Shown here piece by piece: positions 16,492 through 23,188 of a DNA stretch of 37,023 nt (position 1 is its first letter; each line of letters starts with the position of its first letter). This DNA is from an uncultured Alphaproteobacteria bacterium. Its GTDB lineage: Bacteria > Pseudomonadota > Alphaproteobacteria > RF32 > CAG-239. Under the pieces are notes generated by a model. The model did no database searches. It was not told the origin of the DNA and worked only from the letters and a program-made list of their open reading frames with translations. The DNA lies in the NCBI GenBank assembly GCA_944390895.1, contig CALXRQ010000018.1, positions 1 to 37,023 on the forward strand, given 5' to 3'. Made by a program: the position numbers and the translations under genes.

Positions 16492-18117
16492 CTACGCTTC
16501 ACTCCAAACAGATTTTTCAAATTCCGGGGGTACACATAATACCCACTCAGCCATATTGTTTCTCAACTTTCGGCAAACCATTCCCTCTAAATATTTATCT
16601 CTCAAAAAAAACTGAGAAAGACAGGTAACTAGTGCTATTTTAGGTCCTTTGTGTTCTCTGATAACATCTTCTTTATATTTTTTCCATTTCTTGTTATACT
16701 CAAAAAAATCTTTATCTCCCTGAGCCGTCTTTACCAAATAGAAACTCTGAGCAATTTTTATTCCTCTAATCCTTTTTTTATCCTGTCCCCAATAAGGCAA
16801 TATTGCAGATGTCCTGTTTGAATACATTAAAATTAAAGAATTTTCAGGAATATTAACATGTTCCACATAAACAAAACGATTATAACTGTTTTCTTTTTTT
16901 TCTGAAGTAATATCTTTTCTATATCCCCAAGGCTGACTGAAATAAGGCGTCATTACAAATTGAAAAATTAAAATATTAACTATCGAAAAATAAACAATCT
17001 GCAACGATTGCCGCCGAGGCAAACAAAACGCTCCTGATTTTACAATAAATATTGAAAGCATCAGAAAAATAGGAACAGCATATCTTAAAATTGTGAAAAC
17101 ATTAACCCAAAAAATATATGCAGTCAAAACCCAAACCATCAAGAAAATCAGCTTCATATCCGTTTTTCTGGTGATGTCTTTTCCTCTGACCTTTCCAATT
17201 AAAAGATAAATAAGATATGCAACAAAAATTATACAAGAAAAAGCCAACCTGTAATCTGCAATAAAAGCACTGCCTTCGCTATGGTTAAATTTAAACGGAA
17301 AGAACAACAGTTCGCAAATTGAAATTGGAACATAATTACGATCTGAGAAATTTTGCTGTTCCATATATTCAGATTTAAAAATCTCATTGGCAAACGGAAA
17401 GAATGGATTTTGAAAATGCTCCCACATTTCTTTCATCCAGAAACCGTTTACAATAAGAAATCCAGCCACACCGGAAAAAGAAAACCAAAACAAAGCGGCC
17501 AACGGTCGTTGCAATTTCCTATAAAATAATATCAGTGAAATTCCAGAAGCAATGCAATACGTAACATTAGTCAATTTCAATCCCATCGCCATTCCCAGAA
17601 CGAAACCAGAAATGCCCAAAGCCGTAAGAGACTGGATTGAAACCGAAAATTGCTTTAGCAAAAGATACAACCCCGTTAAAACCAAAAAAGCAAGCGGTAT
17701 TTCGTTTGTAGAAGTACCTATCTGCATAAAGCAAGACCAAGACGTAATGCCTATCAAAAACGTAATGACAGACAAAATTTTTCCCTTAGGCCTCTGAAAA
17801 TCAAAAAACAAGCTTATTATTTTGGCATAAGTGAATGCCAACGCCCCAAACCACATTCCCTGAACAAAATAAATAAAATCAGGATAATTATTGAAATACT
17901 TTATCAACAAATATAACGGCACATCTGGAAGAGGATTGAAAAATGCATTTAATCCGGCGACGGCAACATCAAAATTAACACGTCCGTTCAAAAAAGCCCA
18001 AGGATTATAATAATGATAATTGGCAAAATCCCACAACAGCTCATACTTCAAATATGTACTAAGAGTTCCTCCTGCAATAAGAAAAAAAAACAACAGTACA
18101 AAATTCTTTTTTTTCAT
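16492..18117 (-). CDS. polytopic GT-C-type membrane protein, paralogue 3
   Basis: The 541-residue paralogue has LWDFANYHYYNPWAFLNGR (D30, H35), NAFFNPLPDVPLYLL, QIGTSTNEIP, NGFWMKEMWEHFQNPFFPF and the C-terminal CRKLRNN...C. I choose the ATG at 18117, preceded by AAGGAT and beginning MKKKNFVLLFFF, a proper first helix. An open extension to 18213 has no ribosome site and would put 32 polar residues before that helix. The gene is clearly more AT-rich than paralogue 1. It abuts paralogue 2 without a gap. The function proposed for the group is glycosyl transfer on the periplasmic face, by inference. Confidence 0.85.
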   Translation of the reverse strand: MKKKNFVLLFFFLIAGGTLSTYLKYELLWDFANYHYYNPWAFLNGRVNFDVAVAGLNAFFNPLPDVPLYLLIKYFNNYPDFIYFVQGMWFGALAFTYAKIISLFFDFQRPKGKILSVITFLIGITSWSCFMQIGTSTNEIPLAFLVLTGLYLLLKQFSVSIQSLTALGISGFVLGMAMGLKLTNVTYCIASGISLILFYRKLQRPLAALFWFSFSGVAGFLIVNGFWMKEMWEHFQNPFFPFANEIFKSEYMEQQNFSDRNYVPISICELLFFPFKFNHSEGSAFIADYRLAFSCIIFVAYLIYLLIGKVRGKDITRKTDMKLIFLMVWVLTAYIFWVNVFTILRYAVPIFLMLSIFIVKSGAFCLPRRQSLQIVYFSIVNILIFQFVMTPYFSQPWGYRKDITSEKKENSYNRFVYVEHVNIPENSLILMYSNRTSAILPYWGQDKKRIRGIKIAQSFYLVKTAQGDKDFFEYNKKWKKYKEDVIREHKGPKIALVTCLSQFFLRDKYLEGMVCRKLRNNMAEWVLCVPPEFEKSVWSEA

Positions 18118-18223
18118 ATATCTTAATCCTTTCCATACTCCCGAAGTGTAAAATAAAACTCTTGCAGAAACAAGCTTTGCAACACTTTTATACAAAGGCA
18201 TTATGCTGTTCATTATAAATATC
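18118..18223 (-). other. 106-base gap between paralogues 4 and 3 with possible structure
   Basis: This untranslated stretch inside the operon contains the nested short repeats AAGTGT (18144-18149) with ACACTT (18182-18187), and TTGCA (18162-18166) with TGCAA (18178-18182). They could fold into a weak two-stem element in the mRNA ahead of paralogue 3. No promoter or terminator is clear. Confidence 0.25.
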
Positions 18224-19795
18224 TTACATACAAATATTAAGATGATCGTCCAGATTATTTAACAACGGACGACATTGCAAATCTTTAAGATATGGGTCTT
18301 TTGTCACATCCACATTATACAAAGAATTATACCATTTTCTTACAATTGCTATTATTCTTCCTTTTCTGTTTTTAAGGACTTCATCCCTTAGTAAACGAAA
18401 TTTTTTACGTTCGGTAAAATCGGTTCCGCCCATAACAATAACATTACCCTGTTTTGTTCCCATTACTCTGACTTTGCTCTTTCCCGGAATCAAAGTTGAA
18501 ACAATCGCCGCCGAAGGCATATTATAAAGAAGTATGACATCATCCTCGGTGACTTCTATCTTTTCCACATCAATAACCTTTGCGTCTCCTCGTCTTGTTC
18601 CCCACGGAACGCTGTATGCGGCCATACTGATCAATATAAAAAAGAGTAGAATCCAGACAGAAATCGTTACAGCTCTTTTCCAAAAAGCCACAGGAAAAAC
18701 ATCATATGCAAACTTGACAATAATCACACCCGAAAAAACCTCAATCGGAATCGCATAACGAAGGATAGAAAAAAATAAAAGCCAGATAACATAGCTGCAT
18801 ACGATATAAACAAACAGAAAACGGATACCGTCCGGCTCTTTGATTTTACAGACAAACCGGCGCACGGCATAATAAAGTAAAATCAAATATACCATGGCAA
18901 AACGAAAATCTATAAAATAGGTTTCCGCCACCACTCTGCGATCAAAATGGAAAGCCCATATAAAAGGATAAAATATATATTCAATCAAATTTTTGGGAAG
19001 AAAGCGGCGGTCAGAATAGTTAAAATCGTCAAAATATTCAGATTTGAATATTGTGTTTGCAAACGGGAATACCGGATTTCCCAGAAGCGTCCATAACTTC
19101 CACATCCAAAAACCGTTAATCAACAAAAATCCGATGGTTCCTCCCAAACAAAACATAAAAATTAACATTCCGGGACGATTCAATTTTTTTCGAAAAATTA
19201 AAAGAGTTAAAAAAATCGAAGCGCAGTAAATAACGGCCGTCAGTTTCAAACCGGCTGCCATACCGAGCAAAAGTCCAGACAAAAAGAATGTCGGCAGGGT
19301 TTCGCCTTTACCTACCGACAACACTTTCAATAAAATATAAAACGCCCACAAAACCAGTATGGCCGTCTGTATTTCATTGCTGGTTGTTGAAACCTGCATA
19401 AATGTAGCAAATCCCGTTACCCCAATCAGCGTTGACAGAACCGTCAGCAGATGTCTGTAACGATACCCCTGCGAAAAAAATAATTCTGCAATTTTAAAAA
19501 CCACAAAAACAAGAATACCGAAATACATTCCCTGCAAAGCGGAAACGACGCCGGGATAATCGTTTAAATATTTGACCATATAATAAAACGGAATTTCTAT
19601 CAGCGGATTATTATAAGTATTTACGGAAGCAGGAGCAATGTCATAACCGACCCGTCCGTTCAAAAAAGCCCAGGCATTATAATAATGATAATTCGTAAAA
19701 TCCCATTTGTTTTCATACATAAGACTATAGCCGCATATCGCCCCGACAAGCAATAAAAATGCAAACAAAAAAACATTTCTGATACTGATTTTCAT
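18224..19795 (-). CDS. polytopic GT-C-type membrane protein, paralogue 4
   Basis: The 523-residue protein is the most divergent and shortest of the four. It keeps KWDFTNYHYYNAWAFLNGR (D32, H37), but has NTYNNPLIEIPFYYMVKYLNDYP where the others have NAFFNPL, QVSTTSNEIQ for QIGTSTNEI, and NPVFPFANTIFKSEYF. The C-terminal soluble domain is reduced but still ends CRPLLNN...C. The ATG at 19795 has AGGAG seven bases before it. It is the first of the paralogues to be transcribed, 93 bases after the phosphoglycerol transferase. Its form (IAPASVNTYNNPL) resembles what I recall of family members in other alphaproteobacteria, so it may be nearest the ancestral type. Confidence 0.85.
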   Translation of the reverse strand: MKISIRNVFLFAFLLLVGAICGYSLMYENKWDFTNYHYYNAWAFLNGRVGYDIAPASVNTYNNPLIEIPFYYMVKYLNDYPGVVSALQGMYFGILVFVVFKIAELFFSQGYRYRHLLTVLSTLIGVTGFATFMQVSTTSNEIQTAILVLWAFYILLKVLSVGKGETLPTFFLSGLLLGMAAGLKLTAVIYCASIFLTLLIFRKKLNRPGMLIFMFCLGGTIGFLLINGFWMWKLWTLLGNPVFPFANTIFKSEYFDDFNYSDRRFLPKNLIEYIFYPFIWAFHFDRRVVAETYFIDFRFAMVYLILLYYAVRRFVCKIKEPDGIRFLFVYIVCSYVIWLLFFSILRYAIPIEVFSGVIIVKFAYDVFPVAFWKRAVTISVWILLFFILISMAAYSVPWGTRRGDAKVIDVEKIEVTEDDVILLYNMPSAAIVSTLIPGKSKVRVMGTKQGNVIVMGGTDFTERKKFRLLRDEVLKNRKGRIIAIVRKWYNSLYNVDVTKDPYLKDLQCRPLLNNLDDHLNICM

Positions 19796-19888
19796 ACTGC
19801 TCTCCTAAAAAGAAGAATATAAAATTAATATCGGAAATACAAAATTTATTAACCTTGTGCACAAAAAAAATTCATAAACTTTATAATG

Positions 19889-21280
19889 CTAATTTTTGCA
19901 GACAAAGGCATTATAGCGCTCACTCGGCGCGCTTAATTGACGATTCAGCCCCTCATGCCCGTAGATTTCCAGCAAAGTTTTTTGTTCTGAAAATAAAACC
20001 GTTCCCAATCCCAATCTATTGCCCTGCCAGTCGGCACCCAAACTTTTCAATAACGTCGGCAGTATGTCCAAGCCGCTGAAATCGCGTTTCATATCCGCTT
20101 TTTTGCCGCCGTTAATAAACAGATTAAAAATCGTTCGATTTTCATCTCTGTTTCTCAGATATTGGTCATAAACGGGATTACTCATCGCCAGATGATCTCC
20201 GACAACCAATAAAACGGTATCTTTTGCCCAAACCTGCTTTTGAAACCAGCGGATAAAATCAGCCGCCATCATATCGGCGCATTTTACCACATCCCGGAAA
20301 TCACCGAATTTTCCGGAACACTTTTCATCCAAATATCCGGGATGATGCATATCCAAAGTCATAATCGTCATAAAAAAAGGCTGATTTTTCACGGCCTTTG
20401 CGGACAATAAATCCATGGCTTTCCCATATGTATTCTTGTCGCTGTTTCCCCATTGCCACACAAATTCATTTGGCTCAACATCCGCAAAAAACATATCCTC
20501 GGCATGACTTTTCAAAAAAACGTCCGTATAGGCAAAACCCGTCTCTCCGCTGCTCACAAAAAATTCATGATATCCGTTTTTCTTCAATATATCTTGTAAA
20601 CAGGATGCATTGGGCAAAAAGCCGTTCCGTCCGTACGACTGTGAATCAATAGGCAAGACTAACGGCAGACTGCAGGAAGATGTAACCAGCCCCGCAACCG
20701 TCCAGCCGCTGCCGGCAACCTGATGATATCTTCCGAACTTAATATTTTCTTCTTGCAGGCTCGTAAGCTGCGGCAGCAGGTTTTCTCCGAAAATCCCGCC
20801 TTCGGCATAAATACTTTCCATAGATTCCAAATACAGAACTATCAGATTTTTACGTTCCGAAAACGAAATGTTATCAGACATTCGATAATTATCTTCATAA
20901 AAATCACTTTTATGATAATAACTCTCAACATATTGAAATATTTTAAGTTTTAACCCGACAAACAGTATTGCGAATATCAAAAAGAATAAAGAAAGAAAAA
21001 CAATCTCCGATTTAAAATATTTCCAAAGAATGCCATATAAAACAATCATTAAGAAAGCATATAACATACTATAAAACAAAAACTGCCGATATATGGGGGC
21101 ATATGCCTTCAAATCCAAAGCTTCATAATATTTAATATGAAACAAAAACTGATTAAAATCGATTTTATCAAAATAAATATGTATGAAAACAAATAAAATA
21201 TATAAGAAAATCCCCAAATTCCAAAATATAAACGAACACAGAAACTTATTAGAATCAAATTTGTTAATAAAAAAATTCAT
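19889..21280 (-). CDS. OpgB/LtaS-type phosphoglycerol transferase
   Basis: The 463-residue sulfatase-fold membrane enzyme has three or four N-terminal helices (roughly 14-34, 67-86, 91-111) and a periplasmic catalytic domain. NLIVLYLESMES holds the metal ligand E152. GSGWTVAGLVTSSCSLPL aligns with E. coli OpgB GTDYTIAGMVASQCGIPL, making T194 the likely nucleophile. FLKSHA, DMHHP and VVGDHLAMSN (D362, H363) follow. Cysteines C203, C227, C321 and C334 match OpgB. OpgB moves phosphoglycerol onto periplasmic glucans; this protein lacks the long OpgB C-terminal part. The likely acceptor is the glycan made by this island. It is the first gene of the island, with a promoter at 21313-21340. Confidence 0.87.
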   Translation of the reverse strand: MNFFINKFDSNKFLCSFIFWNLGIFLYILFVFIHIYFDKIDFNQFLFHIKYYEALDLKAYAPIYRQFLFYSMLYAFLMIVLYGILWKYFKSEIVFLSLFFLIFAILFVGLKLKIFQYVESYYHKSDFYEDNYRMSDNISFSERKNLIVLYLESMESIYAEGGIFGENLLPQLTSLQEENIKFGRYHQVAGSGWTVAGLVTSSCSLPLVLPIDSQSYGRNGFLPNASCLQDILKKNGYHEFFVSSGETGFAYTDVFLKSHAEDMFFADVEPNEFVWQWGNSDKNTYGKAMDLLSAKAVKNQPFFMTIMTLDMHHPGYLDEKCSGKFGDFRDVVKCADMMAADFIRWFQKQVWAKDTVLLVVGDHLAMSNPVYDQYLRNRDENRTIFNLFINGGKKADMKRDFSGLDILPTLLKSLGADWQGNRLGLGTVLFSEQKTLLEIYGHEGLNRQLSAPSERYNAFVCKN

Positions 21281-21281
21281 T

Positions 21282-21340
21282 TTGCCGCCGTCACAATTAA
21301 AACAATTGTTTCAATATAGAAAAACAACTGTTGACGGCAA
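21282..21340. repeat. inverted repeat spanning the island promoter
   Basis: TTGCCGCCGTCA (21282-21293) and TGACGGCAA (21332-21340) form an inverted repeat with a three-base bulge. It encloses a smaller one, ACAATT (21293-21298) / AATTGT (21304-21309). The inner arm abuts the start codon of the phosphoglycerol transferase; the outer arm coincides with the putative -35. Confidence 0.5.
21313..21340 (-). promoter_or_regulatory. possible promoter of the glycan island
   Basis: Minus strand: TTGCCG (21335-21340), 16 bases, TATATT (21313-21318), with the phosphoglycerol transferase ATG 33 bases after the -10. It is the only reasonable match in the gap after the tig terminator. Confidence 0.45.
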
Positions 21341-21422
21341 CATAAAAACGGAAATTATAAACAATTAATAACACGGGGATTATACAAAATAATATGTCGG
21401 ATAAAAATTCCAAAATATAAAA

Positions 21423-21445
21423 AAAGCTCCGCATTGCGGAGCTTT
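21423..21445 (-). terminator. terminator after tig
   Basis: AAAGCTCCGC (21423-21432) pairs with GCGGAGCTTT (21436-21445) around ATT. On the minus strand a run TTTTTTTATATTTT follows. It separates tig from the island. Confidence 0.9.
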
Positions 21446-21466
21446 AAGTTTTGTTTTTCCCAAAAA

Positions 21467-22888
21467 CTAAGAAGCTTTCTTGGTTGCTTTCTTGGCCTTG
21501 GTTTCTTTTACTTCGGCTGTTTCTTCTTTTTTAGCAGATTTTTTAGCCGTTTTTTTTGTTTCTTTTTTGTCTTCGTCAAAAGCATAAAGTTCTTCAATGG
21601 AAACAACTTTTTCGCTTACTTTGGCCTGACCGAGAATATAATCTACGATTTTTTCTTCAAAAACCGGAGCTTTCAGAGATTCGACGGCCTGTTTGTTTTT
21701 AACATAGTAGTCAAAAACCATTTTCTCCTGTCCCGGATATTTGCGGGCTTCGTTCATAATCGCCTTGTTGATATCATCAGCCGTAATCGTAATTTTCGCG
21801 TTCTGGCCGATTTCTGACAACAACAGGCCGAGCTTGACGCGGCGGATGGCAATATCTTTATATTCGGCCATCAGTTCGTCTTCGCTCTTGGCTTTTTCGC
21901 TCTCGTCAAGCTGATTATATTTTTTGGCCTGCTCATACTGGTCAACGATGGATTTATACTCGGCATCAACCAGCGACTGCGGAACCTCAAAGCTGTATTC
22001 TTTATCCAAAGCATCCAGCAAAGCTCTCTTCAGCTTCATTTTGGAAGCGGCTTCATAATCGCCTTTGATACGCTCGGAAATGACGTTTTTCAACTTATCC
22101 AGATTTTCTTCTCCCAAAGACTTGGCAAACTCGTCATTGATTTCAACATTTTTCGGTTCGCGCAGTTCTTTGATTTCAACGGCAAATACGGCATCTTTTC
22201 CGGCCAGATCTTTGGCATGGTAATTTTCCGGGAATTTAACCTTAACGTCAACTTTTTCACCGGCTTTTTTACCAATCAGCTGATCTTCAAACCCCGGGAT
22301 GAAAGAACCGGAACCCAGTTCAAGAGGATAGTTCTCGCCTTTGCCGCCCTGAAATTCGACGCCGTCGACCGAACCGACAAAATCAATCATAACCGTCTCG
22401 CCCTGTTTGGCAGCGCGGTTTTCTTCAACTTTGCTGGTTTCCTTGCGGGAAGCGGCCAAATAGTTAAGAGCCTTGTCAACCTCTCCGGCCGGAACTTCTG
22501 CCGTCAGTTTTTCGAGTTTGATTTTATCCAGACCGTCAAACTTGATTTCCGGCATATTTTCGACCGATACTTCAAATTCGATGTCTTCACCGTCTTTGAA
22601 AGCGGTAATTTTAACGTCAGGTGTCATAACCGGGCGCAGTTTCTGCTCTTTGATGACGCCGTCGGTTGTCTTCTGAACCAAATCTTCCAGCGCCTCGCCT
22701 TTGACGGCATCCTGATACTTCTGTTTAATCATGGCCACCGGTGCCTTGCCTGCGCGGAAACCCGGCATTTTTACGGTTTTGGCAATATTGTTGATTTTCG
22801 CGTCCACCTGTTTGGCAAATTCGCTTGAAGGAACGGTAACTTTGAAAACTTTTTTCAAACCTTCGGATTTTATTTCGGTAACATTCAT
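21467..22888 (-). CDS. tig: trigger factor
   Basis: The 473-residue ribosome-associated chaperone and prolyl isomerase has the N-terminal ribosome-binding domain with the signature GFRAGKAP. The FKBP-type domain follows (about 165-240: MIDFVGSVDG, GSFIPGFEDQLIG), then the helical C-terminal arms. The length is above the usual 430-450 because of a tail from about residue 438 rich in lysine and alanine (14 lysines in the last 36 residues). In many bacteria tig precedes clpP-clpX; here it is on the same strand but separated from clpP by the glycan island. tRNA-Leu lies just upstream on the same strand. Confidence 0.96.
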   Translation of the reverse strand: MNVTEIKSEGLKKVFKVTVPSSEFAKQVDAKINNIAKTVKMPGFRAGKAPVAMIKQKYQDAVKGEALEDLVQKTTDGVIKEQKLRPVMTPDVKITAFKDGEDIEFEVSVENMPEIKFDGLDKIKLEKLTAEVPAGEVDKALNYLAASRKETSKVEENRAAKQGETVMIDFVGSVDGVEFQGGKGENYPLELGSGSFIPGFEDQLIGKKAGEKVDVKVKFPENYHAKDLAGKDAVFAVEIKELREPKNVEINDEFAKSLGEENLDKLKNVISERIKGDYEAASKMKLKRALLDALDKEYSFEVPQSLVDAEYKSIVDQYEQAKKYNQLDESEKAKSEDELMAEYKDIAIRRVKLGLLLSEIGQNAKITITADDINKAIMNEARKYPGQEKMVFDYYVKNKQAVESLKAPVFEEKIVDYILGQAKVSEKVVSIEELYAFDEDKKETKKTAKKSAKKEETAEVKETKAKKATKKAS

Positions 22889-22942
22889 TAGCTTTCTCTA
22901 TTCAAAATGTTTGGGGTTGCCCATCTTCTCCACAAAAAAAGA

Positions 22943-23027
22943 TGGTGCGAGCGGAGAGACTCGAACTCTCAAACCTCACGGCACCAGATCCTAAGTCTGG
23001 CGTGTCTACCAATTTCACCACGCTCGC
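22943..23027 (-). tRNA. tRNA-Leu (TAG)
   Basis: An 85-base class II tRNA on the minus strand. The acceptor GCGAGCG (23021-23027 complement) pairs with CGCTCGC, followed by A and an encoded CCA (22943-22945). The anticodon loop CTTAGGA gives TAG. A long variable arm and T arm GAGTTCGAGTCTC are present. It reads CUN leucine codons. No terminator separates it from tig, 54 bases downstream. Confidence 0.95.
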
Positions 23028-23059
23028 AACTTCTTGCTTTTATTTACTTTTGCTTGCAT

Positions 23060-23085
23060 ACTATAGAAAAAAATTTTTAAATCAA
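23060..23085 (-). promoter_or_regulatory. possible promoter for tRNA-Leu and tig
   Basis: Minus strand: TATAGT (23060-23065) is 33 bases ahead of the tRNA 5' end, with TTGATT (23080-23085) upstream at a 14-base distance. The -10 is good; the -35 spacing is too short, so the exact -35 is uncertain. Confidence 0.35.
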
Positions 23086-23113
23086 GACTAAATTCACAAA
23101 CTCAATAAAATTA

Positions 23114-23142
23114 TTGTAATATAAGTTAATATTTTATATGAT
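23114..23142 (+). promoter_or_regulatory. promoter of the TPR lipoprotein gene
   Basis: TTGTAA (23114-23119), exactly 17 bases, then TATGAT (23137-23142). An ATG at 23138 lies within this -10, which argues that the gene starts at the later GTG. Confidence 0.55.
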
Positions 23143-23188
23143 ACCCGCAGAGATAACTATTTTTAGGAAAAAAACAGGGAGAACTCTT

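Noticed and set aside
18118..18213. 32-residue N-terminal extension of paralogue 3 containing VAKLVSARVL
   Set aside because: The string recalls translated tRNA-derived sequence, but no cloverleaf can be drawn, there is no ribosome site, and the downstream ATG has one.
22921..22945. CCATCTT...AAGATGG stem just downstream of tRNA-Leu
   Set aside because: It uses the tRNA CCA as one arm and has no T-run after it, so it is not a convincing terminator; tRNA-Leu is probably co-transcribed with tig.
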